Below are positions 1 to 11,267 of a stretch of 64,000 nt of DNA, piece after piece (the first letter of the stretch is position 1; every line of letters starts with the position of its first letter). Source of the DNA: Myoxocephalus aenaeus (lineage: Eukaryota > Chordata > Actinopteri > Perciformes > Cottidae); NCBI GenBank assembly GCA_038501785.1, contig JBAMJR010000025.1, positions 4,070,001 through 4,134,000 on the forward strand, in the 5' to 3' direction. The translations under genes and the position numbers were made by a program. Under the pieces are notes generated by a model. That model was not told the origin of the DNA. It searched no databases and saw only the letters and a list, made by a program, of their open reading frames with translations.

Positions 1-243
1 TAAGAACAAAGAAGGAAGAAAAGGGAAGGGGGGGGGGGGGGGGGGCTCGCAATTCCCCAAACAAACGAGAGGATTTGAGGAGACGGACGGCGAAACGGAG
101 AGAGCGGGTCTTTTGTTCTATCACCGGCAGAGCGGGGGGGGTTCAAAGTCACTCGCTTCACAAAGGAGTCGAGGATTACGGAGGCCGGAGTCCTTCATGT
201 CAGAGTTCTCCTCTTTTTTGCGGACGCTGCCAGACAAAAAGAG
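1..243. other. Unassigned sequence with an 18-base poly-G run
   Basis: Positions 28-45 are an unbroken run of 18 G. The rest is purine-rich at the start and mixed after about 60. No gene or repeat family was recognised. The segment leads directly into the C-rich minisatellite. Confidence 0.6.
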
Positions 244-690
244 CCCCTAACCCCCCCCCCCCACACACACACACACACTCGGTGAGCCCCCACACACACA
301 CACACTCGGTGAGCCCCCCGACACACACACACAATCGGTGAGGCCCCACCCCACACACACACACTCGGTGAGCCCCCCCCACACACACACACAATCGGTG
401 AGGCCCCTCAACCCCCCCACACACACACACACTCGGTGAGAGCCCCCCCCCCCCCCCCCCCCCCCCCCCGCACACACACACTCGGTGAGGCCCCCCCCCC
501 CCCACACACACACACACTCGGTGAGGCCCCCCCCCCCACACACACACACACACTCGGTGAGGCCCCCCCCCCCCGCACACACACACTCGGTGAGGCCCCG
601 CCCAACACACACACACACTCGGTGAGGCCCCACCCCACACACACACACTCGGTGAGGCCCTCCCCACACACACACACTCGGTCAGACCCC
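244..690. repeat. C-rich minisatellite, (CA)n-CTCGGTGAGG-(C)n units
   Basis: About 13 tandem units are seen. Each has a short (CA)n run, the word CTCGGTGAG (ATCGGTGAG in a few), and a run of C that varies from about 4 to 27 bases; the longest C run is 443-469. Unit length varies because both the CA and C runs slip. Open frames across this array on both strands (VCVCGG or HTHSVS patterns) are products of the repeat and are not genes. The opposite strand is G-rich enough for quadruplex formation, which is inference. Confidence 0.9.
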
Positions 691-1060
691 CCGCTCCGCG
701 TGAAGGCCGATCCTGGGCTCCTCAGATGAGGGGCCCCGGGATTGGAGCAGACCTCAGAGGTCAGAGAGGAAGAAAGAAAGTCTGTCATTCTTCCTGCAGT
801 CCTGCATTCAGACCTCTTCTCACTCTGGTCCATGGATGTTGCAAAAGTTTTGCTCATTCCAACATCTTTCTTCTTTGGTGTTTGAGTCCGCTCTCTAACC
901 GTCGGGCTCAGTTCAGAGCGGTGCTGACCGAAGTGCTATATCAAATAAACTGAAATTAATTAAATTGTTATTTCTGGCTCAGAACGAACAGCTTCTATAA
1001 CATATGTGTGAAGACTGTGACACGGCTTCATGTTGGCGATCTGTCATTGGGACATACGAC
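691..1060. other. Unassigned, no gene seen
   Basis: Mixed-composition sequence between the minisatellite and an (AG)n tract. The ORFs here are short and match nothing I recognise. Confidence 0.5.
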
Positions 1061-1083
1061 AGAGAGAGAGAGAGAGAGAGAGA
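1061..1083. repeat. (AG)n microsatellite
   Basis: About 11 uninterrupted AG units. Confidence 0.95.
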
Positions 1084-1172
1084 CTTTTGATTGTTATGCC
1101 AGAGAAAGACGGTTTTCTCTCAGGTTGTTGATTGATACAGTATATCAATGACCATCTATGATACATTTTCAC

Positions 1173-1193
1173 ATATATATATATATGAATTGA

Positions 1194-1249
<56 letters not shown>
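1173..1249. repeat. (AT)n microsatellite, two blocks
   Basis: Two AT runs (1173-1186 and 1196-1247) are split by GAATTGAGA. The second abuts the hAT-like element, so the element probably inserted into a TA-rich site. AT sequence resumes just beyond the far end of the element at about 2707. Confidence 0.95.
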
Positions 1250-1250
<1 letters not shown>

Positions 1251-2058
1251 AGTGCTGTCAAACGATTAAAATATTTAATCGCGATTAATCGCATTTATGT
1301 CATACTTAACTCGCGATTAATCGCAATTAATCGCAATTTTTTTTTTTGCATTTTAATGCTCTTATCAACATGAAAAAGTGGATTGGCTTGCTTTATTTTA
1401 TTGAAAAACAACTGCCAAACAGGGCGGTACAAAATAAAATCACTGCACATTTCAGGTAAACAAGGGTTTACAAAATAAAATTATAGAGTGCACCAGGCAT
1501 GAAAACGGGTCAGGGGTGAAAAAGGTGAGAAGGATATTACCCCTCTAGGAGGGTCCGGGGGCATGCTCCCCCGTAAGAAAAATGTAAATATTCCATATTT
1601 TAAAGCATCAATCTGATGCATTTTGAGATGCTTTTTTTGCCAACCTGGGGAGAGCTGGAGAAGCTTAACTTCAGCCATGAGTCAAAAATGATTATGGCCT
1701 CCTTACTAAGTATTATGCAAGACATTTCATGCCAGCCTGTCACTGGTCTAACATTTACAGTATATGAGGCACAATGTGGTAAGGGAGAGCATGGCTGCCT
1801 TTGTTAGCATCATTTATATCTTTGATGCAGAGAATGCATCTGGTGAATCCCTGCCTGTTGATTTTGGAGAATACATCTCCTAGATGAAAGGACACCTCTT
1901 GCCCTTTTATTGAGACCTTGCCTTCCAGTTTTAGCCACGACCAGTTCCAGCTGCATTTCAATCCAGCTGTTTAACAATGGCTGCATCCTTCTCCCCTAAC
2001 ACACTCATTCTGCAAAAATAATGTTTGTATTAGTGTTAACTTCTAGTTTAGCCTTATT

Positions 2059-2250
2059 CAGACCTGCCAACCTTGATATATAACCTATATATTGATAAGT
2101 CATTAAATACTCGTCATGCATTATATTGCATTGCATATAATGTGTGCTGGTCAATTAGTCTAAAATTAATTTTAGACTAATTTTTACCAGCGTACTTTGA
2201 CGTCAAAATGCGTATCCGCTACGCAAATTGCGTACAGGTTGGCAGGTCTG
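2059..2250. mobile_element. Nested 192-bp inverted-repeat element (MITE)
   Basis: The terminal inverted repeats are CAGACCTGCCAACC (2059-2072) and GGTTGGCAGGTCTG (2237-2250), a perfect 14-bp match. CTTATT is duplicated directly outside both ends (2053-2058 and 2251-2256). The centre has a perfect 28-bp palindrome at 2154-2181 with arms ATTAGTCTAAAATT and AATTTTAGACTAAT. The element has no coding capacity. It must have inserted after the surrounding hAT element. The superfamily is not assigned. Confidence 0.75.
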
Positions 2251-2334
2251 CTTATTGATAGAACGGTGGACCACTTTACCTTCTGCCTTGTCAGTCCCCT
2301 CACCTCAAAATCTACCTCCTCAAAAACGGTAGCG

Positions 2335-2358
2335 TTATGCCGTGTTCACACGGCATAA
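2335..2358. repeat. Short perfect hairpin resembling a Harbinger terminus
   Basis: Arms TTATGCCGTG and CACGGCATAA (10 bp each) flank the loop TTCA. The arm TGCCGTGTTCACAC matches the outer end of the Harbinger-like element at 39143. It could be an extremely deleted copy of that family or a coincidence. Confidence 0.5.
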
Positions 2359-2785
2359 GCTAACGGAGCCACCGGAGCTTTAGCTAGCTGGCTAACGTTG
2401 CGTTCTCTCCTGCTGTGTTCAATGTGTTCACTCGCGCTCCCTTCTGGCACGCGCACCTGTTCGCAGTTCACTGAATATCATTCATTTTGCCGTATCGCGC
2501 TCACCGTTCATTCATTTCAAACCGTAACGTTAGCCTAGCTTCCAAGCCCAAACGGCGTGCCTATTGTTTTGCTTCCGGTTGAGATACATCAGGCGTGGTG
2601 CTCGCGGAAAAAAAAAATAGCAAAATTAAAATGCGTTAATAAAATTTACGCCGTTAAAATTGGTTTGCGTTAACGCCGTTAATAACGCGCTAATATGACA
2701 GCACTAATATATATATTAATTCTTCAACGACAATCTGAAAATGTAAATTACAAAAGAGGGGCTGTGAAACTGCCATAGCTAATCT

Positions 2786-2896
<111 letters not shown>

Positions 2897-3095
2897 CCAG
2901 CAATCAGTAACAGATGACAACAGCGGTTGTAGCCCACGGCGCTGATGATGTCTGTGGATCGTTCCCACCCCTCCTACCCCCACGTGTTCCCTGCTGTCCC
3001 GACATGCCCGGTCTGCACTGGCTCCAGCCAACAAGCCCTGAGGGGGGGGGGCGGTGGTCTGGGAGCAGATCCACCAGCAGGGGGGCTGCTCAGTG

Positions 3096-3096
<1 letters not shown>

Positions 3097-3167
<71 letters not shown>
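3097..3167. repeat. (CA)n microsatellite
   Basis: About 35 CA units with no interruption seen. Confidence 0.97.
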
Positions 3168-3168
<1 letters not shown>

Positions 3169-3854
3169 AGCGATAAGGATGAGGACCACTTGATCCTGTA
3201 TTTGGTTTTAATTCAGTTGCTCTCCTCTGGGCTTCAGCGGGGGCTATTTTATATCTGGTTTTGAGTTTCAAAGGGTGAAGAGTTTAGATTTGTTTACTGT
3301 CTTTAACTGTGGAAAGATTGTGGATTCCTCTCTTCCCGTTTTAAATGTCTCTATTCGTATTCATAGGCAACAAAAAATTCAACATTTCTTAAAGATTTCC
3401 ACATTGTTCTTTTCTTCAATCAATCAATCAGTTATGCTAAAGCCTTCTGGGTCTGTGAGTGTTGGTGTTTATCAGATTAGAACAATATGCTTCCCGGGAT
3501 GTTCAAATGTTTTTATTGTGCTGTATTCATAATTTAGTGCTATCTGCAGTCTCTTTTTAGGTCCAATGTTTGATTACCTTTCCAAGGGGCAACCATTTTA
3601 AAAACATCGATTGACTCAGTAAACCAAGTCTTCTGTCTTCTGTGTGAGACATTGTTTTTGTCGGCTGCAATATAAGAGTTGTGGTTACTTCATTTATAAT
3701 ATCATATAAAAAGATATAATATGTTCTGTGATGCTTCGAGAATGATCGAAACTGTTAAAAACACACAGAGTGGTGGTCAGAAAGAGCCAGATCACTGGCA
3801 GCAGATATACCATATTAAGACCATATGCCACGCTTCAATATTCATGTTCATGAA
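3168..3854. other. Unassigned, no gene seen
   Basis: AT-rich sequence with only short ORFs. A small CAAT repetition lies near 3417. No family was recognised. Confidence 0.5.
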
Positions 3855-3960
3855 GACGGTTCAGACTTTGCAGACAATCAACAGACAGGAAGTGCAGAGG
3901 AACAGCGGACATACGAGACAGGACTTCAGAATAAAACACAGAAAAACCCAAACCGTGACA
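3855..3960 (-). mobile_element. LTR-end fragment, same family as the solo LTR at 57649
   Basis: The sequence shares GGAAGTGCAGA, GACTTCA-AATAAAACA and the terminal AAACCGTGACA with the end of the solo LTR (57980-58076). The outer end is at 3960, where the LTR reads TGTCACGG on the minus strand. The left part is diverged or lost. Confidence 0.55.
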
Positions 3961-4470
3961 ATTGCTCAAACTGAGAGAATCCATGTTGATCAAGTTAAGC
4001 TTGATGACAATGCACTTTTGAGATGATCCAATGGGGTCGGCTTCAAAAGGATCATCTGAATTATAGCTGTCTGAATAATAATTGGATATGCTACATTTAC
4101 ACTGGTCAGCATTACGTAGATTTTTATTTTGACAAGGGTTTCTGTTTATTTACTGGAGTTATGTCACCTTGGTAACTTGACCGCTGTTCATGTCCCATGT
4201 GATGTGACTTGACACAACGTAGTTATACACAACTGGTTTGAAGCAACGCTATTTTTTGTAACGCTGTGACCTTACATCCGGGGTATTCAATTAAAATTCA
4301 ACAAGGTCCAGTTAAAGAGAATACGTTCGCTCAAAAGAGTTGTGCTTTGTCTCATCGCTGCTTTTATTAATCTCCTCCTGGTCTCTGAACAGAGACACAC
4401 TGGTTTTGAACTGTCCATGGGAAGAATGAAGAGTGTGTCCATTCTTGGTAAAAGGCTCTGGTTAAGCTGT
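3961..4470. other. Unassigned, no gene seen
   Basis: AT-rich, single-copy-looking sequence leading into the 15-bp minisatellite. No motif was recognised. Confidence 0.5.
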
Positions 4471-5208
4471 CTACGTGACGTTGTTCTACGTGACGTTGTT
4501 CTACGTGACGTTGTTCTACGTGACGTTGCTCTACATGACGTTGCACTAAGTGGCGTTGCTCCTACCTGACATTGCTCTACGTGACGTTGCTCCTACGTGA
4601 CGTTGCTCCTACGTGACATTGCTCCTACGTGACGTTGCTCTACGTGACGTTGCACTACGTGGCATTGCTCTATGTGACGTTGCTCCTACGTGACATGTTC
4701 TTAAGTGACGTTGCTCTACGTGACGTTGCTACGTGACGTTGCTCCTACGTGACATGTTTTACGTGACGTTGCTCTATGTAACGTTGCTCTACGTGACGTT
4801 GCTCTACATGATTTTGCTCTCCGTGGCATTGTGCTACGTGACGTTGCTCTACGTGACGTTGCGCGACGTGACGTTGCTCTAGGTAACGTTGCTCTACGTA
4901 ACGTTGCTCTAGTAATGTTGCTCTACGTGACGTTGCTCTACGTGACGTTGCTCTACGTAACGTTGCTCTACGTAACATTGCTCTAGTGACGTTGCTCTAC
5001 GTGACGTTGCTCTACGTGACGTTGCTCTACGTAACGTTGCTCTACGTAACGTTGCTCTAGTAATGTTGCTCTACGTGACGTTGCTCTACGTGACGTTGCA
5101 CTACGTGACGTTGCTCTAGGTAACGTTGCTCTACGTAACGTTGCTCTAGTAATGTTGCTCTACGTGACGTTGCTCTACGTGACGTTGCACTACGTAACTT
5201 TGCTCTAC
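4471..5208. repeat. 15-bp minisatellite, CTCTACGTGACGTTG units
   Basis: About 49 tandem units of CTCTACGTGACGTTG fill this stretch, with 16-bp variants (CTCCTACGTGACGTTG) and variants such as TACGTAACG and AGTAATG. A block of ordered variants (AGGTAACG, then ACGTAACG, then AGTAATG, then ACGTGACG units) recurs near 4876 and 5112, so groups of units have been copied together. The ORFs over it (RRAT-type repeats) are artefacts. Confidence 0.93.
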
Positions 5209-5727
5209 AAAACATAGTTGCTGGAGTTGAGAGACGACGTGCACAGCTGGATTTTTTTCACAAGTAGTCGGTTGACGAGCTCATTTTAAAGCAATAAAAA
5301 GTGAAATCTTTCTCAGATGAGAGATGGTGGGTTCTAGGATTGCATCTCAGCCTCTTTTCCACACAGACTGTTTACCTGCATTCAAGCGCATCCTGATTGG
5401 ACCGGATTGATCAATACCCCCAGGACGACACGCGCTGATGTGAATGCACAAACTGTTTGAGCTGATGATGTTTCTCACAACCTTCACCAAGTATTCTGTT
5501 GCTTAAACCTCACCGATAGTTTCACAACGTCAACCACGAGGCATGTTGTCAGACGTATCCTGTGGTTTACTGAAACGTACACGGACAACTACGTTTGTTC
5601 TGGGGATTCGGTTGTTTGCTCACGAGCCGATGCTTTGCACCACGAAGTAAACATAAATAACCTGCGTTTGACCCGACGGCTCAACCACGATTACACTGCA
5701 GCTGGACTGCAGAGAGACGCTTAAATA
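5209..5727. other. Unassigned, no gene seen
   Basis: Mixed sequence. Its last 40 bases (CACTGCAGCTGGACTGCAG at about 5694) recur near 5878 inside the next repeat block, so the AT-rich array and its flank were partly duplicated. Confidence 0.5.
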
Positions 5728-6222
5728 CCTTACGAATATATACAAATACTATACAAATATATATACAAATACCTTACAAATATATACAAATACCTTACAT
5801 TACCTTACAAATACCTTACAAATATATACAAATACCTTACAAATATATACAAATACCGTCGAAATACATACCACGTTTACACTGCAGCTGGACTGCAGAG
5901 AGACCCTTAAATACCTTACAAATATATATATATACATACCTTACAAATATATACAAATACCTTAACATTATATACAAATACCTTACAAATACCTTACAAT
6001 ATACAAATACCTTACAAATACCTTACAAATACCTTACAATATACAAATACCTTACAAATATATACAAATACCATAGGAATATATACAAATACCGTACAAA
6101 TACCTTAATATACCTTACAAATATATACAAATACCTTACAAATACCTTACATATACCTTACAAATACAGTACAAATACTTTACATATACCTTACAAATAT
6201 ATACAATTACCTTACAAATATA
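5728..6222. repeat. AT-rich minisatellite, AAATACCTTACAAATATATAC units
   Basis: Degenerate tandem array built from two alternating words, ATACCTTACAA and ATATATACAA. Near 5871-5925 it contains a second copy of the ACTGCAGCTGGACTGCAG flank. Unit length is irregular. Confidence 0.88.
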
Positions 6223-7329
6223 CAAGGGAGAAGCACATACAGAGCACATTCAAATTATATGTGAACTCACGTAAAGATTAAATGGGAAGCCATTAGGTTG
6301 TAATTCTAAATGTAATGTTTTTTTTCTTCTTATTTGTGAACATTCATGCTGCACAGCTGGCATGAGAGGATGTTGTACATGTACATGATTGTAGTTTTTT
6401 TCTGAACGGTCCAGAGGGAATAGAATGGATGAAAACACATTTCACTGCAGAATGATCTGCAATGAATCTCCTCGCCAACTTCAAATTGTCTCATTAACAG
6501 TTTCTCATGATTTATTCATCTGAATTCATTTTGAGTAGTAAAAAAAAAAAACTTAATTCAAGCTCTGATAAAAGAAAAAGAAATTGCAGATTTGAAAAAA
6601 GAGCTTCTTTTTTTTTTGCATTTTCCACAGGTGTTTGCAGGCAATTTTCTTTTCGTCAAAATATACCATTTGACATAATCTAATGGAATTCAAATCAGAC
6701 CGGACATGTTACAGAAATGCTATCTCTGACCATCTTGACTTTTTCAAAATAAATTATTCAGACATGTGCCCAACATGTAAAATTGTCCTCACATTAACGT
6801 TACACAGCGTGTGTCTGAGAGTGTGTCAAAGCAAACTGTGTCGTGCAATAATGGACAGTTTAAGAAAGCTCGTAGCAACCAATCACAGCTCAGCAAGGAG
6901 TCCCTGGAATCAGGAGACGCTGTCCGTCAGCCGGTAGCCCCTCCCTGTTCTTTCTCTGATGACCTTTTGAAAACCCACCTATTTGTAGGCCTCTGCTAGA
7001 AAATGTCATACCCAAACTAAAAAAGGTATATCTCTGCAACCACTAGGGCTATTTAAATAATTTTGGTGTTATAATAAAATAGTATAATGTGAGTTGTGTG
7101 TTCAGATGTGTAAATATCAGTCTATATGTTACTGGTTATGAGTAAATGAAGAAGTGAATTATACAGTTTTTATAGCAATATCTGCCATAGACCCATACGG
7201 GCTCCACAGTTTTCAACGGGAAAGGCGAGGGACGTGTGTTTACATCGCAAAGGCAGAACAGATTACTAATATACAAATGATGAAATGAATAAAAGCAAAC
7301 AGACAAAATCACATGGAAGAATTACAATA
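6223..7329. other. Unassigned; possible LINE scrap at about 6900-7000
   Basis: AT-rich sequence. Near 6958-6990 a frame reads DDLLKTHLFV, which resembles the C-terminal LKTHLF word of L2-like LINE ORFs, but the match is too short to call. No gene was recognised. Confidence 0.4.
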
Positions 7330-7790
7330 TAAGCAGACATGTTAAAAACAACAATCAAAAAACCTGAATAACAAAGAAGGTCATTTCAAAGCGATAGTGA
7401 ACAGGAAGGTCTTTAGCTTGGATTTGAAAGTTATTTATCTCACCTCTTAGTTCTTCTGGCAACTTGTTCCACATTTGAGCAGCAGAGTTATTTCTTGGGC
7501 AACAGCCAGTAAAGCAGAGCCAGCCGCCCTGAGAGGTCTGCAGGCTTCATACTGGGTCAGGAGCTCTGATAAACATCCAGGACCTAAACCGTTGAGGGAT
7601 TTTTGGACAAGCAATAACATTTTGAAGTTGATTCCATGAGGAACTGGAAGCCAATGTAGTAATGTAGTGATCTGAGAGCTGGAGACGTACGCAGAGCCTT
7701 TCTGATCAGCTGTTAGACAGACCTGGGAACAGTCCGTATATAGCTCGACATGAAAGCATGCTAAAGTCTTTCTGCATCATGTTTATACAT
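7330..7790. repeat. Diverged teleost interspersed repeat, family unassigned
   Basis: The text has successive phrases (AGGTCTTTAGCTTGGATTT, CTTGTTCCACATTTGAGC, GGACCTAAACCGTTGAGGG, AACTGGAAGCCAATGTAG) that I associate with a very common fish interspersed repeat linked to LINE 3' regions. The identification is from memory of the pattern. A short tandem duplication, AATGTAGTAATGTAGTGA, lies near 7652. Confidence 0.55.
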
Positions 7791-7968
7791 CAAGTCTCTC
7801 ATCCATATAATATTTAAGGTGGTAGAGCGATGGTTGTATTATTGATTAATGTTCCCTCTGAAACGTAGATGTAAATCCAGTTGAATACAGAGGTTTATAG
7901 CTGGACGTTTACTCCTCAAGGACAGATAAGACCTGACTTTATTATTTGGCCCCCAAAACAAGGCCTCA
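7791..7968. other. Unassigned
   Basis: Short stretch between two repeat fragments. Nothing recognised. Confidence 0.4.
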
Positions 7969-8050
7969 TTCATTCAATTCAATTCAATTCAGTTTATTTT
8001 ATATAGCCCAACATCACAAATACAAGTTTGCCTCGGAGGGCTTTACAATT
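7969..8050. mobile_element. Truncated copy of the TATATAGCCCAACATCAC repeat
   Basis: It begins with an (ATTCA)n tail, then TTTATATAGCCCAACATCAC and GCCTCGGAGGGCTTTACAAT. The same series occurs at 16277 and 40931 and reversed at 51325 and 55541. This copy stops at the TTTACAAT word, shortly before the 29-bp satellite. The tail and dispersed truncated copies suggest a LINE or SINE 3' end; the family is not assigned. Confidence 0.75.
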
Positions 8051-8126
8051 CATCAAATTACCGTCGGATCATGACATGTGGCAGCAGCAAATGTTGTTCT
8101 ACTCACCGCTTGTTTGTGAGCGAATC

Positions 8127-10620
8127 AGAATCATTAATACATTTACATGTTGTATAGAATCATTAATACATTTACATGTTGTATATAATCATGAATACAT
8201 TTACATGTTGTATATAATCATCAATACATTTACATGTTGTATAGAATCATTAATACATGTACATGTTGTATAGAATCATTAATACATTTACATGTTGTAT
8301 AGAATCATTAATACATGTACATGTTGTATAGAATCATGAATACATGTACATGTTGTATAGAATCATGAATACATGTACATGTTGTATAGAATCATGAATA
8401 CATTTACATGTTGTATAGAATCATGAATACATGTACATGTTGTATAGAATCATTAATACATTTACATGTTGTATATAATCATGAATACATTTACATGTTG
8501 TATATAATCATCAATACATTTACATGTTGTATAGAATCATTAATACATGTACATGTTGTATAGAATCATTAATACATGTACATGTTGTATAGAATCATGA
8601 ATACATTTACATGTTGTATAGAATCATTAATACATGTACATGTTGTATAGAATCATGAATACATGTACATGTTGTATAGAATCATGAATACATTTACATG
8701 TTGTATAGAATCATGAATACATTTACATGTTGTATGGAATCATTAATACATGTACATGTTGTATAGAATCATGAATACATTTACATGTTGTATAGAATCA
8801 TTAATACATTTACATGTTGTATAGAATCATTAATACATGTACATGTTGTATATAATCATTAATACATGTACATGTTGTATAGAATCATGAATACATTTAC
8901 ATGTTGTATAGAATCATTAATACATGTACATGTTGTATAGAATCATGAATACATTTACATGTTGTATAGAATCATGAATACATGTACATGTTGTATAGAA
9001 TCATTAATACATGTACATGTTGTATAGAATCATGAATACATTTACATGTTGTATAGAATCATTAATACATTTACATGTTGTATAGAATCATTAATACATG
9101 TACATGTTGTATAGAATCATTAATACATGTACATGTTGTATAGAATCATGAATACATTTACATGTTGTATAGAATCATTAATACATTTACATGTTGTATA
9201 GAATCATTAATACATTTACATGTTGTATAGAATCATGAATACATTTACATGTTGTATGGAATCATTAATACATGTACATGTTGTATAGAATCATGAATAC
9301 ATTTACATGTTGTATAGAATCATTAATACATTTACATGTTGTATAGAATCATTAATACATGTACATGTTGTATAGAATCATGAATACATTTACATGTTGT
9401 ATAGAATCATTAATACATTTACATGTTGTATAGAATCATTAATACATGTACATGTTGTATAGAATCATGAATACATTTACATGTTGTATAGAATCATTAA
9501 TACATTTACATGTTGTATAGAATCATTAATACATGTACATGTTGTATAGAATCATGAATACATTTACATGTTGTATAGAATCATTAATACATGTACATGT
9601 TGTATAGAATCATGAATACATTTACATGTTGTATAGAATCATTAATACATTTACATGTTGTATAGAATCATGAATACATTTACATGTTGTATAGAATCAT
9701 GAATACATTTACATGTTGTATGGAATCATTAATACATGTACATGTTGTATAGAATCATGAATACATTTACATGTTGTATAGAATCATTAATACATGTACA
9801 TGTTGTATAGAATCATGAATACATGTACATGTTGTATAGAATCATGAATACATGTACATGTTGTATAGAATCATTAATACATGTACATGTTGTATAGAAT
9901 CATTAATACATTTACATGTTGTATAGAATCATGAATACATTTACATGTTGTATGGAATCATTAATACATGTACATGTTGTATAGAATCATGAATACATTT
10001 ACATGTTGTATAGAATCATTAATACATTTACATGTTGTATAGAATCATTAATACATGTACATGTTGTATAGAATCATTAATACATGTACATGTTGTATAG
10101 AATCATTAATACATTTACATGTTGTATAGAATCATTAATACATGTACATGTTGTATAGAATCATGAATACATTTACATGTTGTATAGAATCATTAATACA
10201 TGTACATGTTGTATAGAATCATTAATACATGTACATGTTGTATAGAATCATTAATACATTTACATGTTGTATAGAATCATGAATACATTTACATGTTGTA
10301 TGGAATCATTAATACATGTACATGTTGTATAGAATCATGAATACATTTACATGTTGTATAGAATCATTAATACATTTACATGTTGTATAGAATCATTAAT
10401 ACATGTACATGTTGTATAGAATCATTAATACATGTACATGTTGTATAGAATCATTAATACATTTACATGTTGTATAGAATCATTAATACATGTACATGTT
10501 GTATAGAATCATTAATACATGTACATGTTGTATAGAATCATTAATACATTTACATGTTGTATAGAATCATTAATACATGTACATGTTGTATAGAATCATT
10601 AATACATGTACATGTTATAT
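8127..10620. repeat. 29-bp satellite, 86 contiguous units of constant length
   Basis: The unit starts AGAATCATTAATACATTTAC and ends ATGTTGTAT. Array length (2494 bp) is exactly 86 x 29, and every landmark I checked keeps the 29-bp phase. Units differ by a few two-state positions: CATTAAT/CATGAAT, CATTTAC/CATGTAC, and the first base (A, or G at 8736, 9258, 9722, 9954 and 10302). The five G-type units are spaced 18, 16, 8 and 12 units apart, and the seven units after 9954 and after 10302 have the same order of types, pointing to copying of multi-unit blocks. A short ORF into its left edge is an artefact. Confidence 0.96.
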
Positions 10621-11206
10621 ATGCTATTTGTAATCAAGCAAACTGCCACGCCCCCATTTATCCATTTCAGGAAATAGGTTTGCAGAGGTCAAGTTGTTGT
10701 AAAATAAAGAGGCATTGCCCCTAAATTCAATTAAAATACATACATAAATTGAGATAATAGTGTCAGAAGTTAAAGGCAGAAAAGTCCCACTCTTCTGAAT
10801 TGTTTCCACGGAAGTAAAAATGATGTCATAAATGTCAGTTTCCCCGACTGGCTCAGGGGAAAAATGGTGTGATGTCAAAGTTGTAAAATGAAAGAGAATC
10901 AAAGACCATCAGAAAAATGGGGAAACCCGGTGGGGAGCAGGAGGACGAGGACCACCTGACCTTTCAGCTCCAGATGAGAGACAATTATTGTACAAAAATC
11001 CATATGTGTGAGAAACGAGGGTGAAAGTGAGGACATCCAGCAAGACTCACCCACAGGGGCATTTATTTAATAATTGTATTAAGGCTGTAGCGAATAGTTA
11101 GACGCTTTATTCATAACCTTGACATTTGAATTCTAAATCAAGAGCAGAATTCTGTACATCTGCAATATTACAGACACAGATCAGGCTACACTGATATTAT
11201 TAGCAG
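10621..11206. other. Unassigned, no gene seen
   Basis: The longest open frame (minus strand, about 92 codons, 10624-10902) matches nothing I know and is within chance expectation. No repeat family was recognised. Confidence 0.5.
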
Positions 11207-11267
11207 TGGACCAGATAACCACGATCCATGAAGCAGAAGGAGGTAGAGAGGAGGGGCATCAGCAGGG
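11207..11267. mobile_element. Left part of a dispersed-repeat copy split by a minisatellite
   Basis: CAGATAACCACGATCCATGA and AGCAGAAGGAGG...CATCAGCAGGG match the copy at 41239-41300. The homologous text resumes beyond the heptamer array at 11761-11795 (AGGACCGGCTCCAGACCGG, against AGGACCGGTTCCAGGCCGG at 41310). Confidence 0.8.

Larger units (their letters stand above)
1250..2706. mobile_element. Non-autonomous hAT-like DNA transposon
   Basis: The ends are the 11-bp inverted repeats TAGTGCTGTCA (1250-1260) and TGACAGCACTA (2696-2706). Subterminal GCGATTAATCGC motifs at the left and TTAACGCCGTTAA motifs at the right are typical of fish hAT elements. The flanks ATATATTT (1242-1249) and ATATATAT (2707-2714) match at 7 of 8 bases, as expected for an 8-bp target duplication, but they lie in AT-repeat DNA and are weak evidence. 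No transposase frame remains across the 1457 bp, so it is non-autonomous. It carries a nested element at 2059-2250. Confidence 0.8.

Noticed and set aside
195..857. Overlapping Cys/Val/Gly-rich and His/Thr/Pro-rich ORFs
   Set aside because: Products of the (CA)n/(C)n minisatellite.
8127..10620. Regular 29-bp repeats as a CRISPR-like array
   Set aside because: There are no spacers; units are head to tail. The surrounding sequence is vertebrate.
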